Below are positions 17,861-25,193 of a stretch of DNA of 64,000 nt, in pieces. Source of the DNA: CAWDPQ01 sp963804245 (GTDB taxonomy: Bacteria; Acidobacteriota; Vicinamibacteria; Vicinamibacterales; 2-12-FULL-66-21); the NCBI GenBank assembly GCA_963804245.1, contig CAWDPQ010000009.1, positions 310,001 through 374,000 on the forward strand, in the 5' to 3' direction. The notes under the pieces were generated by a model. The model did no database searches. It was not told the DNA's origin and saw only the letters and a list, made by a program, of their open reading frames with translations. Each line of letters opens with the position of its first letter. Position 1 is the stretch's first letter. The translations under genes were made by a program, and so were the position numbers.

Positions 17861-18961
17861 ATGTTGCGTGAGTTTGTTGCCCTCAACCGCGAAGCCATAA
17901 TCTTGCGGACGAGCGACAGGCTCGTCAGCAGGCTTTCCCCGGCGCCTTCGCGCGACACGCTCGACAGTGGCGTACCAATCTTCCTGACCCAGCTCGAGGA
18001 GACGCTGCGATGGGAAGCGACGGCGACGCCATTTGCGTCCGGCGCGATTGGCTCCACTGCCGCGCGACACGGCGCCGAGTTGGGAACCCGCGGGTTCAGT
18101 CTGTCGCAGGTGGTCCACGCCTATGGTGACATCTGTCAAGTCGTCACGGAACTGGCAATCGAACAACAGGCGCCGATCACCACGGACGAGTTTCATACGC
18201 TGAACCGTTGTCTGGACGACGCCATCGCGGCAGCCGTGACGGAGCACGCGCGCATGACGGCAGCGACAACGGCACGGGAAGAAACCGAGCGCCTGGGGCG
18301 GGCGGCGCACGAGTTCCGCGATGTCCTCAACACCGCCGTCCTCGCCTTCAAGGTCTTGAAGGGCGGATCCGTCCCCATCCATGGAAGTACCGGAGAGGTT
18401 CTGGGCCGGAGCCTCGCCACACTTGGTCAGGTCGTCGAGAACACGCTCGCTGAAGTCCGCCTGGAAACGGGGAAATACAAACGCGAACCGATGCGAGTTC
18501 ACGCGTTTGTCGATGCCATGGCTGATGCCGGCCGGCTGCACGCGAACGAACGTGCCGTCCATTTCACCGTTGGGCCCGTCGACCCGGACTTGATCATCGA
18601 CGTCGATTCGCCGCTGCTGACGTCAGCCGTGATGAACCTGCTGCAGAACGCCTTCAAGTGCACCCCCGCCGGCGGCCGCGTCGAGCTCAGGGTGCGTCGG
18701 GAAGATACGCGAGTCCTCATCGAAGTGGAGGACGAGTGTGGCGGCATGCCGGAAAGCTCGAGTGATCTGTTTCAGCCGTTCGGCGAGCGGCGCGGACGCG
18801 ACAGGACCGGTCTCGGCCTGGGCCTTTCCATCGCCCGCAGGGCCGTGCGGGCACACGGCGGCGAGATTCATATCCGCAACATGCCGGGCACCGGCTGCGT
18901 CTTTGTCGTCGAGATTCCGATGGCTGTGGCCGTATTACGCGCTGCAGATGTCAGCGGGTAG
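17861..18961 (+). CDS. Sensor histidine kinase with RsbRD-like N-terminal domain
   Basis: A 366-residue soluble protein. Residues 1-130 resemble the RsbRD N-terminal helical domain (FLTQLEETL; HGAELGTRGFSLSQVVHAYG). A short dimerisation segment contains AAHEFRDVLN with the candidate phospho-His near residue 149. The C-terminal HATPase domain has an N-box (NLLQNAFK, about 258), G1 (DECGGM) and G2 (GLGLGLSIARRAV). The chosen ATG is directly preceded by AAAGGAGG; an in-frame start at 17699 is less likely. There is no response regulator next to it, and no membrane segment, so it may sense a cytoplasmic signal or act in a partner-switch. It is divergent from crp/fnr across dyad 5. Confidence 0.85.
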   Translation: MLREFVALNREAIILRTSDRLVSRLSPAPSRDTLDSGVPIFLTQLEETLRWEATATPFASGAIGSTAARHGAELGTRGFSLSQVVHAYGDICQVVTELAIEQQAPITTDEFHTLNRCLDDAIAAAVTEHARMTAATTAREETERLGRAAHEFRDVLNTAVLAFKVLKGGSVPIHGSTGEVLGRSLATLGQVVENTLAEVRLETGKYKREPMRVHAFVDAMADAGRLHANERAVHFTVGPVDPDLIIDVDSPLLTSAVMNLLQNAFKCTPAGGRVELRVRREDTRVLIEVEDECGGMPESSSDLFQPFGERRGRDRTGLGLGLSIARRAVRAHGGEIHIRNMPGTGCVFVVEIPMAVAVLRAADVSG

Positions 18962-19002
18962 CGTCGAGCGAGAGCTGCCGTGCGCTCCGCCAGGGAAGCG
19001 GT

Positions 19003-19275
19003 TCACCGTACCGGGGTTTCAGCGTGCCGGCACGACGTTACAGTCGGCGCCGCCACGCGTGCGGCGTTCGTTCGTGCGGCTTCTTCAAGAACCAGCGCCA
19101 CCGACCGCGAGGCCTCATTTCGGCGCTCGATCAGGATCGAAAGCCCATACAGCATGACGACGCCAGCGAGCGCCCAGGCGAGCGTGGCGTAGGTGGAGTT
19201 GGCAGCGAAGGTGGGCCACAGCGATAAAGCCAATGCGCAGGCCGACAGGAACACCGGAATACTTGACTTGAACAT
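19003..19275 (-). CDS. Small two-span membrane protein
   Basis: A 90-residue protein with hydrophobic helices at about 6-24 (IPVFLSACALALSLWPTFA) and 28-48 (YATLAWALAGVVMLYGLSI), then a polar tail. Function unknown. A CRP-like dyad with one mismatch lies 59 bp upstream (19335-19350), the same spacing as dyad 1 to its gene. Confidence 0.6.
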   Translation of the reverse strand: MFKSSIPVFLSACALALSLWPTFAANSTYATLAWALAGVVMLYGLSILIERRNEASRSVALVLEEAARTNAARVAAPTVTSCRHAETPVR

Positions 19276-19334
19276 TGGCGTCTTCTTTCGATTGAATATC
19301 TAGCCCAGCGTAGCAAGATGGTTCGTCTGCACGA

Positions 19335-19350
19335 TGTTCACTCTTGCACA
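19335..19350. promoter_or_regulatory. CRP-like dyad 6, one mismatch (TGTTC-ACTCTT-GCACA)
   Basis: Lies between the 3' end of the omega-like gene and the start of the small membrane-protein gene, both on the minus strand, 59 bp from the latter. Confidence 0.4.
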
Positions 19351-19381
19351 GCACGCGACGTCGACGCGCAGTCAGTTCCGA

Positions 19382-19597
19382 TCAGAGAGTTCCAGCCGGC
19401 CCGCTACCCTTTGCTGGCAGCACGGTCACCACTGGGAGCCCGACGACCATTCCCGCTGCGACTTCCAGCTGCGCTGTCGTGACGTGTTTATGCGTGGAAG
19501 TAACTCGAGGCGTGCACCCGCGAACGAGTTGGGCAACACGGAGAGAGCTCAGGACGACGAACTCGAAAGCGCCCAATCCAGCCCGATCGTGCACCAT
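19382..19597 (-). CDS. Omega-like RNA polymerase subunit (RpoZ/RPB6 fold)
   Basis: A 71-residue protein. The core FEFVVLSSLRVAQLVRGC (about 11-28) and TAQLEVAAGMV (about 40-51) match the omega/RPB6 pattern: an aromatic and aliphatic first helix with RA/KQL, a short Pro-containing loop, then an A-E-A-G helix. Omega stabilises the beta-prime subunit and helps ppGpp sensing. The ATG follows AGGAGG at ideal spacing, which makes this short gene credible although longer open frames overlap it on the plus strand. It lies in the small-gene island next to a Crp/Fnr regulator, so it may be a second, condition-specific omega; the main rpoZ would be elsewhere. Confidence 0.6.
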   Translation of the reverse strand: MVHDRAGLGAFEFVVLSSLRVAQLVRGCTPRVTSTHKHVTTAQLEVAAGMVVGLPVVTVLPAKGSGPAGTL

Positions 19598-19899
19598 ATC
19601 AGCCTCCTGCGTACGTTGGTGTCCGAGGCACGTTATGTGCGCTCCGACGGAAATCCCGATCGAACACAGGAAGGACTGCCGTCATGCAGCCGCATTCTCC
19701 GTGGCGTGAATGGAGCAACAACTGAGGTGAAGCGGCTCGCCCGGTGACGGGCTACGACATCGAAGTTGAGACGATCCGATGGTGGGACCGCATCGATAGA
19801 GTACTCCGTTTGCTGCCTGCGCGCAAACGCGCACATAATGCGCCGTTCTTGAAGAGAGAAGAAAAGGCTGAACGTAAGAAGGCAAGAAAGGTGGTGGTT
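19598..19899. other. Gap between omega-like gene and MBL-fold gene
   Basis: About 300 bp. Open frames exist here but lack start signals and domain features. It includes GGCACGTTATGTGCG (about 19628-19642) and TGCGC-GCAAAC-GCGCA (19818-19833), a dyad with the 5-6-5 spacing of the CRP-like sites but changed half-sites; its meaning is unclear. Confidence 0.4.
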
Positions 19900-20811
19900 G
19901 TGAGACGCGGCGCGCTTCCGGTGGCGTTCCTGTTGCTGTTCGCCGTGGCCTACCAGCGTGCCGTCGAGAGCCAGGGGGCCGCCGCCCAGCAACTCGCTCC
20001 CGGCGTGTTCTGGCGGCTGGGCGACAAAGATATCCGGCAGCCGGCGAACACCAGTTGGATCGAGTTTCGCGACTTCGTCGTGGTGATCGAAGCGAACACG
20101 CCGTGGGGCATTCGCGCCATCCTGCCCGAGATCAAGAAAACCACGACAAAGCCGATTCGCTACGTGTTCGACACGCATTACCACTGGGACCACACGCAGG
20201 GGAACAGCGTGATGGCCGATCAGGGTGTGTCCGTGGTCTGCTCGCAGGATTGCGCCAGCGAGCTCGCCGACAAAGGCCGGATGGAATGGGACCAGATGGC
20301 GAAGAGGACCGGCGAATACAGCCTGGCCGCGTACAGGTTGACGCAGCCGTCGATCGTGTTTGGCGACTTCCTCGCGATCGATGACGGTGAGCGCCGGTTG
20401 GAGCTGCGCCGCGTCGGTCCGGCCCACACCATTGGCGACGCCGTCGCTTTCCTCCCGAAGGAAGGCATCCTGTTCACCGGCGACCTCTGCGTGAACTGGC
20501 GCTTCGGGAACAACGTCGGTGACCGCGACGCCGATCTGCCCCGCTGGGCGAAAGTGCTCACCGATCTCGCCGCCTGGCGCATCACCACGGTCATTCCTGG
20601 CCATGGCGCCGCGGGGACCATCGAGACGCTCAAGGCGCAAAGCGCATTTCTCGACGACCTCTGGAAGCAGGTCTCCGCCGGCAAGCGCGCCGGCCGGACG
20701 GTCGAGCAGCTGCAGAAGGAAGTCGATCTGTCGAAACACGGCGATTTCGCCGCCGATGCGCAGCAGAATCAGTCGGCCATTCGCGCCGCCTTTCGCAAGG
20801 CTCCGAGTTAG
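19900..20811 (+). CDS. Secreted metallo-beta-lactamase-fold hydrolase
   Basis: About 303 residues from GTG 19900, which begins VRRGALPVAFLLLFAVAY, a signal peptide. The metal-binding motif THYHWDH lies near residue 92, followed by GPAHTIGDAV, FTGDLCVNW (third-motif Asp) and PGHG, the standard layout of class B-like MBL hydrolases. Substrate unknown; quinoprotein-relay-like and lactonase members share this pattern. The frame is open further upstream to 19744, but that extension is basic and unlike an exported leader; GTG 19891 is an alternative. Convergent with the cytochrome c gene. Confidence 0.82.
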   Translation: MRRGALPVAFLLLFAVAYQRAVESQGAAAQQLAPGVFWRLGDKDIRQPANTSWIEFRDFVVVIEANTPWGIRAILPEIKKTTTKPIRYVFDTHYHWDHTQGNSVMADQGVSVVCSQDCASELADKGRMEWDQMAKRTGEYSLAAYRLTQPSIVFGDFLAIDDGERRLELRRVGPAHTIGDAVAFLPKEGILFTGDLCVNWRFGNNVGDRDADLPRWAKVLTDLAAWRITTVIPGHGAAGTIETLKAQSAFLDDLWKQVSAGKRAGRTVEQLQKEVDLSKHGDFAADAQQNQSAIRAAFRKAPS

Positions 20812-20871
20812 CGAGGCTTGTCGGGGTCGGCACCTACAGCACGGTCGCCCCTTAAAGAGCAGGCCAAAGAG

Positions 20872-21566
20872 CTAGTTCAGCTCCCGAAGATACGCCAACA
20901 AATCGTCCACGTTGGCCGCCGTGTAGTTCTCGAGCAACTTCAGGTGTGCGGATTGGCCAGCGGTCGGCTCGACACCTCGTCATCCACGGGTTTCGGAGGA
21001 CCAGGCCGGAGGAGTCGCGCGCGCAGCGCGGCCGGGTCGTACTTGTGGGCAACCCCGGCGAGCGTGTGGCTGGACGTGTGACACGAGGCGCAACCATTGT
21101 CGCTGAAGAGTGCCCTACCGCGCGCGGCATCGCCCCGCCCCGTCGTCGTCGGCTGGATGAGCTCGTTGTACTTGGCCTGCTGGCGCAGATAGTGGATGTA
21201 TCGTGCGAGGTCGACCATCTCCTGTGAGCTCAGCTCGCGATAGCTCGGCATCGCTGTCTGCAGATTTGGCAGTCCTGCTCTGACCACAGCGCCGATCACA
21301 CTGCCGTCCGTGTCGGCGCCAACGAGCGCAGACTGGGTCAGGTTGGCGGCGCCCATGTTCGCCCGCGTCAAGTCCTCGCCGTGGCAGAAGTGGCAGTGGT
21401 TGAGCACATACACGGTGCGACCGCGTTCCAGCGCTGCGGTCGGCGCCGGATAGCCGCCGGCATCACGCTGAGGCGTCGTCTGTCCGTCGACGCCCATCGC
21501 GCCACGCGTGCCGACGAGTGCGACGATCAGCAGGCCTCTGGTGAGGCGCGCACGCAGGCGACTCAT
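20872..21566 (-). CDS. Dihaem c-type cytochrome, frameshift near the 3' end
   Basis: A signal peptide (LTRGLLIVALVGTRG) is followed by two cytochrome c domains, each with a CxxCH: CHFCH near residue 57 and CASCH near 158. Axial Met candidates occur in AMPSYRELS and further on. As read, the frame ends early at 20940 (ANPHT). Shifting by one base near 20985-21000 restores EPTAGQSAHLKLLENYT and AANVDDLLAYLRELN, a normal domain end, with a stop at 20872. It overlaps the upstream TIM-barrel gene by 4 bp (ATGA). It probably accepts electrons in the periplasm from a dehydrogenase such as the nearby PQQ enzyme. Confidence 0.82.
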
Positions 21567-22507
21567 GCCAGAACGTCCTTACAGTACTGGAACATCGCCC
21601 TCGTCTCCTCGAGCGACGACCGGAACGAGCCGTATTCGTACTCGAGATACGCCCGGATGGCGTAACGGTTGTCACGAATGAGCCGAAGTACCTCTCTGAT
21701 CGGCGTGTCGCCCTGGCCAAACGGGCGGTTCGGTCCATTGTCGCGTTTCCGATCGCGGACGTGGATGTTGACGATGCGGTCGTGATGCTTGCTGATGAAA
21801 GCCACCGGGTCGTTGTTGCCGGCGACGAAGTGCCCGATATCGAGCGTGACGCGAAAGAGATCCGACATCGCAAGCGCCGTCTCGAAGCTGGCGGGGGTGG
21901 CGAACTGGTCGGGATCGGCGAGGTTGTTGTGGTTGTGCATCGCCACGAACATCTTGTGACGTTGCACGAATGGCACCAGCCGGCGCGCCTCGCTCAGGAC
22001 AGTCGAGGAGCTGAATCCTTCGGCGCCCAGCACCTTCGCCGCCTCGAACGTTCGGTCGCGCTCGGCGTCGGTGAACGTCTCGTTGAAGTTCACGTTGTAC
22101 AAATAGATGCGCAGGCCGGCGTCCTCGAACTGCTTGCGGATCCCGCGGTAGTAGTCCATCGAAACCGTGAGGCGCCAGTGGCGCGCCTCGTCACGCAGCC
22201 TTGAAAAGTCCGGCGCCCGCCGGCTCTGCACCCACCAACCCGTCAGCGCGCTCGCGTACGGCTCTATGTGCCCCGACATGATCTCGCACTCGGCGATGCC
22301 GAGCGCCTGCATGTTCCGGATGATCGTGGGGATGAGGGCCGGATCACCGGAGCGCGGCAGGTCGTGGAAACTGAAGGTCTCGACGCCAAACACCACACCG
22401 TTGATCGTCGTCGGCGGTGTGCGCGTCTGTCGCGCCATCGCCAGAGACAACGGCACACTGGCCACGAGTTTGCCCAGGTCTCGTCGGCTGAACGTCGCCA
22501 CTTCCAC
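21563..22507 (-). CDS. Sugar phosphate isomerase/epimerase-like TIM barrel (exported)
   Basis: A 314-residue protein of the xylose isomerase-like/AP endonuclease 2 superfamily. The N-terminus contains SRRDLGKLVA followed by a hydrophobic segment, a probable twin-arginine signal, so the enzyme acts in the periplasm. Barrel motifs include AMHNHNN, LDIGHFVAGNNDP with metal-binding Asp and His, and VNIHVRDRK, then YLEYEYG near the end. Relatives act on keto- or amino-sugars. It is translated together with the cytochrome c gene (4-bp overlap), suggesting linked sugar oxidation. Confidence 0.85.
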   Translation of the reverse strand: MEVATFSRRDLGKLVASVPLSLAMARQTRTPPTTINGVVFGVETFSFHDLPRSGDPALIPTIIRNMQALGIAECEIMSGHIEPYASALTGWWVQSRRAPDFSRLRDEARHWRLTVSMDYYRGIRKQFEDAGLRIYLYNVNFNETFTDAERDRTFEAAKVLGAEGFSSSTVLSEARRLVPFVQRHKMFVAMHNHNNLADPDQFATPASFETALAMSDLFRVTLDIGHFVAGNNDPVAFISKHHDRIVNIHVRDRKRDNGPNRPFGQGDTPIREVLRLIRDNRYAIRAYLEYEYGSFRSSLEETRAMFQYCKDVLA

Positions 22508-22734
22508 CTCCCGAGTGTCGTGTCTGCTGTGAAGCGCGAAGTATACCGCGCGCTCTTTACCCGGTGGATGGTGTACGCGCCTTGGCAGCGAGACCCTTCA
22601 GGGCTGTCGAACGGAGAAGAAGAACAGGTGGAAATCCGATGTCAATCGCGGTCAAATACACGCCAACTCCCAAGCCAACCTCAACTGGAGGAGTCAGGAT
22701 TTGGGAGGTAGAAGCTCCTTCGGTGGAGGTCGAT

Positions 22735-23000
22735 GTGCGCGTCGGAAAGTCATTGCTGATCGGTACGGTCGCACTTGGTGTCACTGTCGGCGCGGCAAAT
22801 TCCGTGGCGCAGGATCCGCCGCCGGCCGCCGGCGGTCGCGGACGACAGGGCGGCCCCGGCCCCGCTGGTGGTGGACGTGGGCCGAATTTCCCACAGCAGC
22901 AGCGGCCGCTTGCCGACGCTGGCGTGCTGGCGCGCTGGTGCCCAAGCTGGCCGACAAAGACATGCACAATGTGACGGCATACTTGTGGAGCTTGAAGTGA
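22735..23000 (+). pseudogene. Cytochrome c remnant that has lost its haem domain
   Basis: GTG 22735 (GGAGG 5 bp upstream) starts a signal peptide (SLLIGTVALGVTVGA) and a Gly/Pro-rich linker ending RPLADAGVLAR, the usual entry to a cytochrome c domain. Instead of a CxxCH region the sequence passes, with a frame change, to KLADKDMHNVTAYLWSLK, which is a typical cytochrome C-terminal helix. No CxxCH exists in any frame between them, so an internal deletion of roughly 80 residues is inferred. It lies directly before the PQQ dehydrogenase, where a cytochrome partner is expected; the stop overlaps that gene's GTG. Confidence 0.7.
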
Positions 23001-24771
23001 CGCGAAGGAAACTCGTCGTCCTGATACTGCTCGCTCTCGCCCCGGTTCTGTTGATCGCGCAGCAGCCTGGCGGAGATCAGAGCTCGGGAGCTCGGGAGCT
23101 CGGGGGCTCGGGAGCTGGGGGCTCGGGAGCTCGGGACTGGATCCGGCATCGATCCTGAAACCGCTTGGCGAGTCGTGGCTGACCTACTCGGGCGATTACA
23201 CGGGCAGACGCTACAGCTCACTCACGCAAATCAACCAGACATCGGTAAAGAATCTCGGGCTCGCATGGGTGTCACGCGGCTACGTCCAGGGCTCGGGCCC
23301 AACCGGGCGCGGGGCAGGGAGCGCCGGCGGCGGAGGCTTTGGCGGCGGACGCGGCGGCGGCGGTGGAGACGTGCCGCTCACAGTTGCCGGCGAAGCCACA
23401 GGCGAGTTCAACAGCGGCGGCCCGGCGCAAATCCGCGGATCGATCCTCATGGTCGACGGCATCTTGTATCCAACCTCGCCCGACAACCTGTGGGCCGTCG
23501 ACGCGCGCGACGGGACGATCTTGTGGCACTTCTATTGGAAAACGCGCGGCGGGACGCACACAGGACATCGAGGCGTCGGCATGTGGCGCAACTACCTGTT
23601 CATGGAGACGCACGACAACTATCTGGTGAAGATTGACGCGCGGACAGGGAAAGAAGTCTGGCATGTCGAGATCGCGCCGTTCGAACAGCAGTACTTCTCA
23701 TCGATGGCACCGGTCATCATTGGCGATCATGTGATCGCCGGAACCGGCAACGATCTCGACGCGCCGGGTTACCTGCAGTCCTTCGATCCCGAAACCGGCA
23801 AGCGGCAGTGGATCTTCTACACCGTGCCGATGAATCCAGGAGATCCGGGACTCGAAACGTGGCCGAGCCTCGAGGCGGCGCGACACGGCGGCGGTCAGCC
23901 ATGGGTGCCAGGCGTCTACGATCCGGAGACACGCCTCTACATATTCGGCACCGGCAATCCAACGCCCGCGTACACGGTGGCGGGCCGAGGCACAGGTGTT
24001 GGTCTCTTTACGTGCTCGCTCATTGCGGTGAACGTCGACACCGGCAAGATGGCCTGGTACTACCAAACCTCGCCACGCGACATGCACGACTGGGACTCGG
24101 CGCAGACGCCCGTGCTCATCGATGGGACGATCAACGGCCGGCCGAGAAAGCTCGTCTCCACCGCCGCGCGGAACGGCTACTTCTTCACCGTTGACCGTGT
24201 GACCGGTGAGTACGTCGCGAGCGGCAAGTTCGGCACGGCAACGAATTGGGCGAGCGGGCTGGATCCGCAGGGCCGGCCGGTCCTGAATCCGGAGAAGGTG
24301 TCGACGATCCCCGGTGCGATTGTGTCCGGCAGCATTACGAACTGGCCGCCACCCGCGTACTCGCCGGATACCGGATTGTTCTACGTGCCGGAGAACAACG
24401 GATTGTCGATCACCTATCTCATCGACGCGGATCCGCGCGGCTCGATGGGGCTCGGCGGCCGACAGACCGGCGGCGGTGTGTCGCTCGGCAGCTTCATCAC
24501 GGCCATCGATGCAAAGACGGCGAAAGTGGCGTGGCGGCACAAATTGACCGGAGGGGGCGGTGCGACGGGCATGCTGACGACGGCTGGACGGCTGCTGTTT
24601 TCCGGCGACGGTTCGGGCAACCTCGTCGCGTTCGATCCGGCGGACGGCCGGCCGCTGTGGCACTCACGAATCGGGAACGTCTCGAACGCGCCTCAGACCT
24701 ACGTACTGGACGGCAAGCAGTATCTGCTCGCTGCCGCCGGCGATGCGCTCTTCGCCTTCGCGGTTTATTGA
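22997..24771 (+). CDS. PQQ-dependent quinoprotein dehydrogenase, frameshifted in an N-terminal repeat
   Basis: GTG 22997 begins VTRRKLVVLILLALAPVLLI, a signal peptide. Next comes an AGCTCGGG repeat tract (23081-23135), after which the frame is off by one; downstream, LGESWLTYSGDYTGRRYS resumes in the correct frame, and the protein continues intact to 24771. The propeller blades show the tryptophan-docking motifs (DNLWAVDARDGTILW; GKEVWHVEI; GKRQWIFYT; GKMAWYY). Such periplasmic enzymes oxidise alcohols or sugars and pass electrons to cytochrome c. One added base in the 7-bp repeat unit would restore a single frame. Used alone, the intact downstream part would lack an export signal. Confidence 0.85.
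23081..23135 (+). repeat. Tandem 8-bp repeat (AGCTCGGG) within the dehydrogenase start
   Basis: Seven consecutive units: three perfect AGCTCGGG, then GGCTCGGG, AGCTGGGG, a 7-bp GCTCGGG, and AGCTCGGG. Eight is not a multiple of three, so gain or loss of a unit changes the reading frame, as in contingency loci. The short sixth unit accounts for the present frameshift. Confidence 0.8.
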
Positions 24772-24828
24772 ATCGCCGGCAATCGGCTGTATTTGACGTC
24801 CCAATGGAAAAGATGATATTCCATTGGC

Positions 24829-25176
24829 ATGCCTAATAGAGAGCAGTCCAAGGCGGACGTCCTGCAGGGCACACTCGATCTGATGGTGCTGCAGACGCTG
24901 GATACGCTCGGCGCCCTGCACGGATACGCGATTGCTGCCCGCCTCGAACAAGTCTCCGCCGGCGCACTCCAGCTCAATATGGGCACGCTCTATCCCGCAC
25001 TGATGCGCCTGGAACAGCGCGGACTCGTGCGCGGCAATTGGGGCACGACCGACAGCAACCGGAAGGCGCGGTTCTACACGCTCACGGTAGCTGGCCGGCG
25101 CCAGCTAGCCAAGGAACGGCAGGCGTGGGACCGGATGGCGGACATCATGCGGACGCTGTTGCGCGGCGAAGCGTGA
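24829..25176 (+). CDS. PadR-family transcriptional regulator
   Basis: A 115-residue winged-helix repressor: LQGTLDLMVLQTL, LHGYAIAARLEQ, MGTLYPALMRLEQRG (wing and recognition region), YTLTVAGRRQL. PadR proteins of this short form commonly precede ADOP permeases and control them. The stop overlaps a possible GTG start of the next gene, so the two are coupled. The ligand is unknown. Confidence 0.93.
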   Translation: MPNREQSKADVLQGTLDLMVLQTLDTLGALHGYAIAARLEQVSAGALQLNMGTLYPALMRLEQRGLVRGNWGTTDSNRKARFYTLTVAGRRQLAKERQAWDRMADIMRTLLRGEA

Positions 25177-25193
25177 CACGACAGGGCAACGCG

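Noticed and set aside
19334..19747. A 137-codon plus-strand frame as a protein gene
   Set aside because: It lies antisense to the omega-like gene, which has a far better start and recognisable fold; the plus-strand product shows no domain pattern.
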